A stretch of 15,864 bases of DNA from Bacteroidia bacterium (GCA_030432855.1 JAUILM010000039.1:1-15864), one strand, 5' to 3'; positions 7,439 to 15,491 are shown, counted from the stretch's first letter. Numbers and translations are program-made. Notes: generated by a model from the letters alone, not told the origin.

Positions 7439-8623
7439 ATGAAAGCAAGAACCTTCTTAATCTTGATTTCTAGTATTTGGTTTTTCACCTCATGTGGCCA
7501 AAGAGAGGAAGTTTTTGAATCTGAGATTCAGGCCACTTCTAAGAAAGCAATTATTTTCGAAGAATTTGTCTTTACAGAGAGTCCCACTGCAGATTGTCAT
7601 GCATCATCCCTCTTGGAACTAGACAATGGTGACTTGCTATGTACATGGTTTGGAGGTACTAGAGAAAATCATCCAGACGTAAAAATATGGTTGTGCCGAA
7701 AGCCTAAGAATGGGTCTTGGAGTTCACCAAGAAGCATTTGCGATGGTGAGGGAAAAACACTCTTCAATCCAGTGTTAGTAAAGCTGAAGGGAGGGGAGAT
7801 TCAAATATATTTCGTTAGTCCAGGGATCGATGATGGTCAGGTGATTTCTTCAAGAGATGATGGCCACACCTGGTCTAAAATGAAAAAACTTCCTAAGGGA
7901 TTTGTTGGGCCGATTGTCAATAAACCAGTCATTTTGGACGATGGAACCATTGTGGCGGGTTCTAGCTTACAAGGTGAACCAGGTAAACGAATTCATGTGG
8001 AGCGAAGCAGTGATAACGGAGCCACCTGGACCAAAGTTGATTCGATCAGCGATCCGGTTAACACTAGGTACAAAATCATTCAACCCACCATCCTTGTTCA
8101 TGGAAGCCAAAAGCTGCAGATTCTTGCTCGCACAAATGAGAGACACTCAAATGCGAAGTTGGCCCAGACCTGGTCAGAAGATGGTGGGTTGACTTGGTCT
8201 GAAGTGACAGACGCTACATTACCAAACAACAACTCGGCCGTAGACGCAATAACTCTCAAGGACGGTCGTCATTTGATAGTCTATAATCATTCGACTCGTG
8301 AAGATTCTACGGCCGGTCGAAAAGGAAGGGGAATTCTGACAGTGGCGATTTCACGAGATGGGATGGAATGGGAAGCAGCTAGCGTGCTGGAATATCGTAC
8401 GGGCTCAGTGCAATACTCCTACCCTGCAGTGATTCAAACTGTCGATGGATTGGTCCACGTGAGCTATTCATGGCATAGAAAACGCATCAAGCATGTCGTG
8501 ATTGATCCGAGTAAACTGGAGACTTTTCCGATAATTAATGGAAATTGGCCCAAAGACGAGATGCCCTGGGTTTTAAGCAAAGATATACAAGAGATAGATA
8601 GTATAACCGAAATCATGCGTTGA
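7439..8623 (+). CDS. Sialidase-like Asp-box (BNR) lipoprotein, COG4692-type
   Basis: A 394-residue predicted six-bladed beta-propeller glycosidase. The N-terminus is a lipoprotein signal ending in FFTSC (Cys19). Three clear Asp-boxes are seen: SSRDDGHTWS (137-146), SSDNGATWT (190-198) and SEDGGLTWS (246-254); a weaker SRDGMEWE lies at 305-312. The opening TADCHASSLLEL and WFGGTRENHPDVKIWL (about 69-85), the LPKGFVGPIVNKPV stretch and the late VSYSWHRKRIKHVVIDP (about 341-357) are characteristic of the predicted neuraminidase group COG4692. Family knowledge: few members have known substrates, and sialic acid cleavage should not be assumed. It would act at the cell surface or in the periplasm, next to the divergent glycosidases. 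The start is supported by the signal peptide. Confidence 0.87.
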   Translation: MKARTFLILISSIWFFTSCGQREEVFESEIQATSKKAIIFEEFVFTESPTADCHASSLLELDNGDLLCTWFGGTRENHPDVKIWLCRKPKNGSWSSPRSICDGEGKTLFNPVLVKLKGGEIQIYFVSPGIDDGQVISSRDDGHTWSKMKKLPKGFVGPIVNKPVILDDGTIVAGSSLQGEPGKRIHVERSSDNGATWTKVDSISDPVNTRYKIIQPTILVHGSQKLQILARTNERHSNAKLAQTWSEDGGLTWSEVTDATLPNNNSAVDAITLKDGRHLIVYNHSTREDSTAGRKGRGILTVAISRDGMEWEAASVLEYRTGSVQYSYPAVIQTVDGLVHVSYSWHRKRIKHVVIDPSKLETFPIINGNWPKDEMPWVLSKDIQEIDSITEIMR

Positions 8624-8637
8624 TTGCTGCAGCAATC
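8622..8637. repeat. 16-bp perfect palindrome over the stop codon
   Basis: GATTGCTGCAGCAATC is a perfect palindrome beginning inside the TGA stop codon (8621-8623) of the sialidase-like gene. It has no loop, so it is a poor RNA hairpin but could be a protein-binding site. No second copy was noticed in the window. Confidence 0.55.
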
Positions 8638-8660
8638 TCGGAGCGTGATTGATTAATCGA

Positions 8661-8697
8661 AGAAAATGGATTGAAGCTGAGTAATGTTCCATTTTCT
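8661..8697. terminator. Hairpin between convergent genes
   Basis: AGAAAATGGA (8661-8670) pairs perfectly with TCCATTTTCT (8688-8697) around a 17-base loop. It lies in the 194-base gap between the convergent sialidase (+) and copA (-), where a two-way terminator is expected. Neither side has a strong U-tract, so efficiency is doubtful. Confidence 0.45.
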
Positions 8698-8817
8698 GAA
8701 AGGATTAGTCTCATTGACTCTTCTCAAGAAATCTGGTTTCGGCAGTAGAGCCCAATGTAAAAGAATGCTTTTATTGCATTACTCTTTGAGAAAGTGACCT
8801 TTAAGTGTACCAAACTT

Positions 8818-11322
8818 TCATGCAAGGCTTGCACTTCGCAACCGCAACGCATTTCCAATAACGGAAACTGAACTAAAACTCATAGCTAGCGCAGCAATCA
8901 TAGGAGATAGAAGAATACCGAAAAATGGAAACAATATACCGGCGGCAATCGGTATACCCAGTGTATTGTAGCCCAGGGCAAAAAACAGGTTTTGCCTGAT
9001 ATTTTTCATGACCCGGGTACTTAAATTTTTGGCTTTTGCAATACCACTCAAGTCTCCCTTTATTAAAGTGATCATCGCACTCTCAATGGCCACATCTGTA
9101 CCCGTGCCCATGGCGATACCCACATCACTCTGTGCTAGTGCGGGTGCATCATTGATGCCATCACCCGCCATGGCTACGATTTTTCCCTCACTTTGTAGAG
9201 ATTTTACAGCATCTAATTTATCCGCAGGCAGCATTCCGGCGCGAAAGTCATTTAGACCGAGTTCGGAGGCAACAGCACGAGCCGTATTCTCGTTGTCACC
9301 CGTCATCATGATGACCTTTATGCCCTTTTCTTGTAGTGCTTTTATTGCCCGGGCACTTGATTCCTTGATCTGATCGCCTATGACCACGTAGCCAACTACA
9401 TTTCCGTCGACAGATAATACCGAAACGGTCTTACCTTTTTTCTGGAAGGAAATAATTTCCTCCTGCATTTCCTCCGTAATAACTGCACGGACATGGTCCA
9501 TCATCTTTGCATTTCCCAGCGCCACTTTTTTATTGTTCACCTTTCCCTCTACGCCTTTTCCGGTTACGGCTTCAAATTGCTCGGCACTTACATTATTGAT
9601 ACCCTTTTCTTTACCATATTGGACCGTGGCCTCTGCCAAGGGATGTTCACTATTTTGATTTAAGGCATTAATAAATTGAAGAATTTCTTTTTCATCGAAT
9701 TGCTTATTAAAACTGCCGACCTTTTCAACGGATGGTTTTCCCTCGGTGATCGTACCGGTTTTATCTACAATAAGCGTATCCACCTTGTTCATCTTTTCAA
9801 TGGCCTCCGCATTTTTCACGAGCACACCGTTTTGGGCACCTTTGCCTACTCCGACCATGACCGACATGGGCGTTGCCAATCCCAATGCGCAGGGGCATGC
9901 TATTATTAGGACGGCTACAGCATTCACCATCGCATACACATAGGCGGGATCAGGACCCCATAGGGCCCAGACTACAAAAGTCAATAGGGAAATGACAACA
10001 ACAGCGGGTACAAAATACGCTGACACCCTGTCCGCCAGATTCTGGATGGGAGCCCGGCTTCGGCTGGCATCATTTACCATGTGAATTATTTGGGAAAGCA
10101 AAGTGTCACTCCCTACTTTTTCGGCTTTCATCAGGAAAGTCTGGTTTCCATTGATGGTGCCACTACTTACTTTATCATGCTCGGCCTTATTCACCGGTAT
10201 GGGTTCGCCGGTGACCATCGATTCATCAATAGTGGAAGCCCCGCTGGAAATCACACCATCAACCGGTATTTTCTCACCGGGTTTGACTTTGAGAATGTCG
10301 CCCACCGAAATTTCGTCAATGCTGACCCGGACTTCCTCACCCTCTACTATTTTTGTAGCCACATTTGGCGCCAGCTTAAGCAATGCCTTGACCGCTTCAT
10401 TAGTCTTACCATGGGCTCTGGCTTCTAAAAGCTGACCCAATAGGACGAGCGTAAGTATAACCGTGGCCGCTTCAAAATATACGTGAACGGTCCCGCTTTC
10501 CGTCTTAAATTGATCAGGGAAGACATCCGGAAATAAGAGTCCAAAGAAGCTAAAGATCCAGGCTACCCCGGCTCCAATCCCAATGAGAGTAAACATATTC
10601 GGACTCCTCCTACGGATACTGTTATACGCCCTTTCAAAAAACATCCAGGTAGCATAGAACACCACTGGAATGGAAAGAAGGAATTGTATCCAGTTCCAGT
10701 ATTTCAGATCTAAAGCCTGAGTTAGGGGATTATTGGGAATCATCTCACTCATAGCAATGATGAAGATGGGGAGGGTGAAAGCAGTGGCAATCCAGAATTT
10801 CCTCAGTAGCCGTTGGTAGGTCTTTTCCTCTGCAGATAAGTCTGGTGCTTTAGGAACCAGGTCCATACCGCAAATAGGACAAGACCCGGGACCGTCCTCA
10901 AGTATTTCAGGATGCATGGGGCATGTCCATTGCTCAGCACTCGATGTGTTGAGGTTTTGTTCTTCCACGAGATCCATACCACAGACTGGGCAATCTCCTG
11001 GTTTGTCATAGGTTTTATCACCTTCGCAATGCATGGGGCAGTAAAAGACACCGGTACCGGAGTCACCCGACTGCTTCTCTTTTTTTTGAGCGTCCTGATT
11101 CGGACGATCATGCAAGGAGTGGATGCTATAGTGCCCTCCGTCATCTTTCAATGCCTTTTGAAATGCTTCCAGCGATATATGTGATTCCATTTCAATAGTA
11201 GCCTCTGCTTTACCCAGGTCTACCTGGACATCATTCACGCCTTGTACTTTAGACAGGGTTTTTTGTACATGGTTTCGACAACCATTGCAGGACATGCCTG
11301 ATATGTGATACGTATGTGTCAT
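8818..11322 (-). CDS. copA: Copper-exporting P1B-1-type ATPase CopA
   Basis: An 834-residue inner-membrane pump that exports Cu(I) from the cytoplasm using ATP. Domains in order: HMA domain with GMSCNGC (9-15); two short heavy-metal-binding modules, CPMHCEG...CPVCGMDL (95-118) and CPMHPEI...CPICGMDLVP (134-157); membrane helices from about 176; A-domain TGEP (371-374); the CPCAL metal-site motif (476-480); P-domain DKTGT (520-524, Asp520 phosphorylated); N-domain SEHP (558-561); GDGIND (720-725); and final helices with YN (785-786) and MSFSS (814-818). CPC, YN and MxxSS together mark the Cu(I) subgroup. All key residues are present and the length is normal. It lies 79 bases after its likely regulator and has a good promoter element just upstream. 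A decayed partial copy lies at 2306-2807. Confidence 0.97.
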   Translation of the reverse strand: MTHTYHISGMSCNGCRNHVQKTLSKVQGVNDVQVDLGKAEATIEMESHISLEAFQKALKDDGGHYSIHSLHDRPNQDAQKKEKQSGDSGTGVFYCPMHCEGDKTYDKPGDCPVCGMDLVEEQNLNTSSAEQWTCPMHPEILEDGPGSCPICGMDLVPKAPDLSAEEKTYQRLLRKFWIATAFTLPIFIIAMSEMIPNNPLTQALDLKYWNWIQFLLSIPVVFYATWMFFERAYNSIRRRSPNMFTLIGIGAGVAWIFSFFGLLFPDVFPDQFKTESGTVHVYFEAATVILTLVLLGQLLEARAHGKTNEAVKALLKLAPNVATKIVEGEEVRVSIDEISVGDILKVKPGEKIPVDGVISSGASTIDESMVTGEPIPVNKAEHDKVSSGTINGNQTFLMKAEKVGSDTLLSQIIHMVNDASRSRAPIQNLADRVSAYFVPAVVVISLLTFVVWALWGPDPAYVYAMVNAVAVLIIACPCALGLATPMSVMVGVGKGAQNGVLVKNAEAIEKMNKVDTLIVDKTGTITEGKPSVEKVGSFNKQFDEKEILQFINALNQNSEHPLAEATVQYGKEKGINNVSAEQFEAVTGKGVEGKVNNKKVALGNAKMMDHVRAVITEEMQEEIISFQKKGKTVSVLSVDGNVVGYVVIGDQIKESSARAIKALQEKGIKVIMMTGDNENTARAVASELGLNDFRAGMLPADKLDAVKSLQSEGKIVAMAGDGINDAPALAQSDVGIAMGTGTDVAIESAMITLIKGDLSGIAKAKNLSTRVMKNIRQNLFFALGYNTLGIPIAAGILFPFFGILLSPMIAALAMSFSSVSVIGNALRLRSASLA

Positions 11323-11341
11323 AATCTCCCAACCTTTTCAA

Positions 11342-11349
11342 CAAAGTTA
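11342..11349 (-). promoter_or_regulatory. Bacteroidota -7 promoter element for copA
   Basis: On the minus strand TAACTTTG exactly matches the Bacteroidota consensus TAnnTTTG. It lies 19 bases before the copA ATG (11322), giving a short leader of around a dozen bases. No -33 TTG at the usual spacing is seen, the nearest being 27 bases upstream, which fits a promoter that needs an activator. Confidence 0.55.
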
Positions 11350-11371
11350 AGTTCATTGAGATGAAGGAGCA

Positions 11372-11398
11372 TTACACAATTATGGATGAGACTTGTAA
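11372..11398. promoter_or_regulatory. Candidate operator upstream of copA
   Basis: An inverted repeat, TTACA at 11372-11376 and TGTAA at 11394-11398, sits about 22-49 bases upstream of the copA -7 element, where an AraC-type activator would bind. The half-sites are only five bases long, so chance occurrence is quite possible. Confidence 0.22.
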
Positions 11399-11401
11399 CA
11401 T

Positions 11402-11962
11402 TTAGAGTGCATCAAGAGAACGTCGGTTGGCAGGGCCGAGCTTTCTAAATTGTCCGGGTGTTAGTCCCGTCACCTTTTTAAATTGATTACTCATATAGGC
11501 TGAAGAAGAATAATGTAGTTGATCAGCAATTTCTCCCAGGGACAATTCATCATACACTAAAAGTTCTTTGACTTTTTCCACCTTTTGCAGAATATGATAT
11601 TTTTCAATAGTAATACCTTCCACCTCGGAGAAGAGCTTACTCAACGAGCTGTACTCCATTAAAATATTACTTTGCAAATATTCTGACAGGTTCAGAGATA
11701 TGTTGTCCTGTTTATTTTGAACGAGATCAGTAATTAGATTTTTTACTTTTTCGATGGTTTTAGATTTTTTATCATCGAGAAGTTCAAATCCTAATGAATT
11801 AAGCTGACTTGTAATTTCAGCCTTAATGTCCGTAATATCTTCTTCCTGGATGATTACTTCACCTAATTCTACATGCAGTGGGTTAAGTCCGATATTTTTA
11901 AGTGTATCTTCGACCACCATTTTACACCGGTTACAGACCATGTTTTTTATAAATAATTTCAT
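11402..11962 (-). CDS. HMA-domain/AraC-type HTH fusion, predicted copper-responsive regulator
   Basis: A 186-residue cytoplasmic transcription regulator. Residues 1-62 look like a heavy-metal-associated fold, with MVCNRC (Cys10 and Cys13) in the metal-loop position of GMxCxxC. A helical linker follows (about 63-90), then an AraC-type double helix-turn-helix (about 92-178) with SLGEIADQLHYSSSAYMSNQF as its second helix-turn-helix and the family ending GLTPGQFRK. Family knowledge: AraC regulators usually activate transcription, and such HMA-AraC proteins are common next to copA in Bacteroidota but, as far as I know, little studied. Inference: Cu(I) binding by the two Cys tunes copA transcription. 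It lies directly upstream of copA in the same direction, with only 39 bases separating it from the end of the preceding cytochrome gene, so part of its transcription could be read-through. Confidence 0.88.
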   Translation of the reverse strand: MKLFIKNMVCNRCKMVVEDTLKNIGLNPLHVELGEVIIQEEDITDIKAEITSQLNSLGFELLDDKKSKTIEKVKNLITDLVQNKQDNISLNLSEYLQSNILMEYSSLSKLFSEVEGITIEKYHILQKVEKVKELLVYDELSLGEIADQLHYSSSAYMSNQFKKVTGLTPGQFRKLGPANRRSLDAL

Positions 11963-12001
11963 CTATCTAAAATTCACTCTGTCTGACGGTCATTTTTGCA
12001 C

Positions 12002-14731
12002 CTATAGATTTTCTTTTTCGTCTAGTGCATAGATTGTTCCTTGCACTGCCCCTGATACTTTCAGCCCATCAAGACTTTGTACATCATATTTTATTTCGAT
12101 AATCCAGGTGGGTGATAGATCCTTGATAAACAAAATTACTTCTTTTTGGTTCCTGAGCTCAATATCGTCGATCGCCAGGGTTTGGATGTTGTATCGCTTC
12201 GATCCATAGTTGTGAGTACGTTTGAGGTCCCACACATTAATTTCATAATTGATAGGGTTTTCTGCTGAAGCAGGTTCCAGGGATATGGCAAATGTCATAC
12301 GAATTTCGTCCTGATGGAAAGTGGTTTGTGTAGGAATGGTAAGTTCCTTTCCTGAGTATTTTACCCGATAAAGGCCACCCACCTGAATCATTTGATTGGT
12401 GGCCCAGGCAGACATTCCACAGACGTACAGCTGACCATCCAGGGGGTTGAACCGGCCTCGCATAATGCCGGTGGGAAATTGAGGTATAGGGAGCTCAACC
12501 ATGGACCCCTGTCGACCCTGACTAGTAAGCTGCGGCATCACCACATAGATCTTTCCATAACCGTAAGAAAGATTGAGAAGTGCTCCATTTAGCGGGCCCC
12601 AGCGATCACTATGGGCCCAGAGGAGTTCAGCAGGTGAACGGTCATATCGACTATCGATCCAGCATAAGGGTTGAATCATGGCGGCATCAGAGGTATCTGT
12701 TGGCGCTCCATATCCATACATGTTGCCATAAAATCCTCCTTCTTCCACCCAGTTAATTCGATTCATCGGATTCCAGTAGCCCTCCTGGTCGGTCACAATA
12801 AAGGAGCCATCCGGATTCAGGCAGACACCATTAGCCGCCCGGAAACCGTGAGCAATGATTTCAGAGGTACTTCCATCGGGACTGACTCTTATCAAGGTGC
12901 CATGTTGCGGTACCAGAGCATCTCGGGCATGTCGACCACTTTTAGCATAATAGAAATTTCCTGCATCATCCACTTGAAGACCCATGGCAAATTCATGAAA
13001 ATGCTCGGTGACCTGATGATCACTATTGAAGCTTTGATAGTAGTCCGTTTCGCCATCCTGGTTTAGGTCATGCAGTTTTACAATCTGGTCACGGCAACTC
13101 ACATAAATCTCCCCCTGGTGATACTTAATGCCCAGAGGCTGGAATAATCCCGTAGCGATTCGATGCCACTTGAGCTGTCCCTCCGTTTGTGTTATACCTT
13201 CCACACGATACACCTCGCCATCAATAGTACAAATCAAGGCCTGGTCCCCATTTTCGATGAAATCAATACCTGTAGGTCTGAATCTACTTTTCCAGATATT
13301 TTCAAAAGGTAGAGTAAGGACATCAACCGTATAGGCCCCTTCTCCCGGGTTTTGGACTATTTCACTAGTGAGTACTTCAGGGTATTGAGCATTTCCACCT
13401 CGTAGGAGGGAAGACAAGTCCCGGGGACGCGTCCTGTCAATTGACTCTATACCGGATGACTTATTTCCCAGGTAAATCTTTACTTGCGCCGAATTTCCAG
13501 CAGGGAAGTCAACATAGTAATTTCCATTTTCACGTACCAGTATGCCATCACCCGTAATACGGACCTGCATATTATCTGGCCCTATGTGACAACGAAGAGG
13601 TTTAACTATATTTTCTAAGTTGATCGTGCGGGAAATGATAGGATTTTTTCCCTCCTTCTCTAAAGTATATAATTCCCAGATGCTGCTAGCTCCAATGGTA
13701 TAATGTACAATCGCTTGCTCATTGAATCGATAGAGCCCTTTGTAGTGGCCCCAGTCCCGGGGTAGAGGACCAAATTTTCGACCATCCACTGCTGTGAATC
13801 TTGGATCGTCCATGGTACCGGTTTCCGGGTGAGCCCATCCGGGAGCGACCGGTGTCTCCATTTGAATTTCACCCACTGTACGGGGATAAATATTGTGAAC
13901 ATCATTTAGCAAGATGTCTTCCCAGTCAATAAATCCATCACCTGTCCAGAAACCGGAAAATCGTAACAGGTCATGGTCAAAGAGGGCAAAAACGTGGCCA
14001 GCAGCAATTCCGCCTTTTCCTGGATCCAGGCGCATAGCAATGCCCTTGTACGTGAAGTTCTGGTCTCGATAATCTTCATTAGGCAAAGGACTGCGGCCGC
14101 CGGATATCTTCCTGGGAGGATCGCTGCTGTTCGCCATTTCATACGTACGCATTAAAACATTACCATAGTCCATCTCCGCCCAGGGAGCATAGTCAGTCGG
14201 AGGAGGCCCGAGAGTATCCCCCTTTGGCAGGCCTTCCATCCATGATTCGGTTACAGTAAAATATGCCTCAGGATTTTCTTCTTTTAAGAATTCCTCCCGA
14301 ATAAAATGAATTACCTCGTATTTTTCTATTGGCGTCAATTGCACCTGAGGTGGCATTAACCCTGACCCTTTGGTGATGGTCTGATAAAGGGAGTAGGGAT
14401 CACTTCCATTCCTGAATGCTTCTTTCCAAAACTGTCTGGAATGAGGTATGGATCCCGGCTGATGTAAATCACCATGGCAACTGTAGCATGCTTTTCGATA
14501 CGTGATCATTCCCTTGTGGTAGAATTCCTCTGATCCCATGTTGATCAACGAAGCATGATCAACTGACTGTTCATAGGCAGGAAGGTCATCAGGTGATAAA
14601 ATATATTGCGCAGTAACAGTCTTTTCAACTGGGCCCGGACCACAGGAAATGAAGAGCATGGTATAGGTAAGACCTAGTAAGAAACATAATTTTACAGCCC
14701 TTATCCGATACACTACCATACGTCCGTTCAT
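12002..14731 (-). CDS. Lipoprotein with cytochrome c, DUF6797-like region and beta-propeller
   Basis: A 909-residue exported protein of likely redox function. The N-terminal signal ends in LFISC (Cys30), so it is a lipoprotein. A class I-like cytochrome c domain spans about 66-150, with the heme motif CYSCH (82-86) and GLMPP, where Met126 is the likely axial ligand. The middle (about 170-450), with TYKGIAMRLDPGKGGIAAG and FSGFWTGDGFIDW, resembles DUF6797. From about 480 to 800, stretches such as RPTGIDFIENGDQALICTIDGEVY, FRAANGVCLNPDGSFIVTDQEG and RGRFNPLDGQLYVCG indicate a glucose/sorbosone dehydrogenase-like or NHL-like beta-propeller, which could be catalytic or binding. A short C-terminal beta region follows. 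Family knowledge: similar proteins abound in Planctomycetota, Verrucomicrobiota and Bacteroidota with no firm substrate. Met5 is an alternative start. I see no clear promoter upstream. Confidence 0.82.
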   Translation of the reverse strand: MNGRMVVYRIRAVKLCFLLGLTYTMLFISCGPGPVEKTVTAQYILSPDDLPAYEQSVDHASLINMGSEEFYHKGMITYRKACYSCHGDLHQPGSIPHSRQFWKEAFRNGSDPYSLYQTITKGSGLMPPQVQLTPIEKYEVIHFIREEFLKEENPEAYFTVTESWMEGLPKGDTLGPPPTDYAPWAEMDYGNVLMRTYEMANSSDPPRKISGGRSPLPNEDYRDQNFTYKGIAMRLDPGKGGIAAGHVFALFDHDLLRFSGFWTGDGFIDWEDILLNDVHNIYPRTVGEIQMETPVAPGWAHPETGTMDDPRFTAVDGRKFGPLPRDWGHYKGLYRFNEQAIVHYTIGASSIWELYTLEKEGKNPIISRTINLENIVKPLRCHIGPDNMQVRITGDGILVRENGNYYVDFPAGNSAQVKIYLGNKSSGIESIDRTRPRDLSSLLRGGNAQYPEVLTSEIVQNPGEGAYTVDVLTLPFENIWKSRFRPTGIDFIENGDQALICTIDGEVYRVEGITQTEGQLKWHRIATGLFQPLGIKYHQGEIYVSCRDQIVKLHDLNQDGETDYYQSFNSDHQVTEHFHEFAMGLQVDDAGNFYYAKSGRHARDALVPQHGTLIRVSPDGSTSEIIAHGFRAANGVCLNPDGSFIVTDQEGYWNPMNRINWVEEGGFYGNMYGYGAPTDTSDAAMIQPLCWIDSRYDRSPAELLWAHSDRWGPLNGALLNLSYGYGKIYVVMPQLTSQGRQGSMVELPIPQFPTGIMRGRFNPLDGQLYVCGMSAWATNQMIQVGGLYRVKYSGKELTIPTQTTFHQDEIRMTFAISLEPASAENPINYEINVWDLKRTHNYGSKRYNIQTLAIDDIELRNQKEVILFIKDLSPTWIIEIKYDVQSLDGLKVSGAVQGTIYALDEKENL

Positions 14732-14888
14732 AGACTTAATCTAAGGAATAAATCTGAATCTCTGATGACGCTTTTATTTTAAGACTCCTGATTGGGAAAT
14801 GTTTCTACCTGGACAAGGCTTCTGAAGTGAGGAATTGTCTATGAAATAACTTGGCTGAGTCAGTTGGTAAGTGCCTTTATACAAATAA

Positions 14889-14920
14889 AAAGAACTACTG
14901 AAATCAATCAGCAGTTCTTT
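14889..14920 (-). terminator. Intrinsic terminator of the small exported protein gene
   Basis: Thirteen-base arms AAAGAACTACTGA (14889-14901) and TCAGCAGTTCTTT (14908-14920) pair with one mismatch around a 6-base loop. Read on the minus strand the stem is followed by TTATTTG, a U-rich tail, so it should end transcripts from the gene at 14968-15426. It lies 47 bases past that gene's stop codon. Confidence 0.65.
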
Positions 14921-14967
14921 AATAGATTTTAATCTATGGTAGCTATGTAGCTATTATATTTCTATAA

Positions 14968-15426
14968 TTATCCGCTTACCTCCAGAAGAAATCCCTCTCC
15001 ATCCTCCTTTAATTCATATTTTCCAGGTGCGATTTTGAGACTATATTTTTCACCTTTGTATTCCACTGCCTCATCCACTTCTTCTTCAAGTATTAGCAGA
15101 CCATCTTTCAAATGCTTTTGGTCAGAGTTTTTGGCCACATCCTTTTTGGCCCAACGTAGGTATACAATTGCTCTCCCATTAAATCCAAAGATTGTCTTAG
15201 TGCCTTTATCTGTATTGGTTGTGGAAATCCTAGCAGAACATATACCAAATCCCCGGCAGTTCTTTTTTCTTCGTCCAAACCGTACATAGCCTGTTGTGGT
15301 GGTAGCTTCTCCCATTGTTAGTTCAGTGGTGGGGTTGTCAAGGTTTAGCTTCTCAATTGTCTCTGCGTTTTCTGTGGGACTTGAAAAAAACATTCCCACG
15401 AGTAATATGATTCCTAGAATTTTCAT
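14968..15426 (-). CDS. Small exported protein of unknown function
   Basis: I do not recognise this 152-residue protein. It has a short signal peptide (MKILGIILLVGMFFSS, cleavage probably near residue 16-22). The mature part has a Thr-rich stretch (about 33-45), a basic RRKK followed by a CRGFGIC motif (two Cys five apart, about residues 57-63), a central basic segment, and an acidic C-terminal half with LLILEEEVDEAVEYKGEKY and a final beta-like GKYELKEDGEGFLLEV. The single Cys pair might form a disulfide or hold a metal or heme, but no known motif fits. It stands alone, with its own promoter element and a good terminator, so it is probably a single-gene transcript. ATG 15426 is chosen because the signal peptide begins at it. 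Confidence 0.75.
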   Translation of the reverse strand: MKILGIILLVGMFFSSPTENAETIEKLNLDNPTTELTMGEATTTTGYVRFGRRKKNCRGFGICSARISTTNTDKGTKTIFGFNGRAIVYLRWAKKDVAKNSDQKHLKDGLLILEEEVDEAVEYKGEKYSLKIAPGKYELKEDGEGFLLEVSG

Positions 15427-15483
15427 TTTAGTTAAAATTTTGAAATGATTAAATAATGATGTTTTTGCGTCTCAATGACAAAT

Positions 15484-15491
15484 CAAAACTA
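15484..15491 (-). promoter_or_regulatory. Bacteroidota -7 promoter element for the small exported protein
   Basis: On the minus strand TAGTTTTG is an exact match to TAnnTTTG, 57 bases before the ATG at 15426. This predicts a leader of about 50 bases. The -33 position has no clear TTG. Confidence 0.5.

Noticed and set aside
9008..9373. Open frames opposite copA, such as the 121-codon frame here and others at 9676-10435
   Set aside because: They are antisense shadows of a strongly conserved copA coding sequence and have no features of their own.
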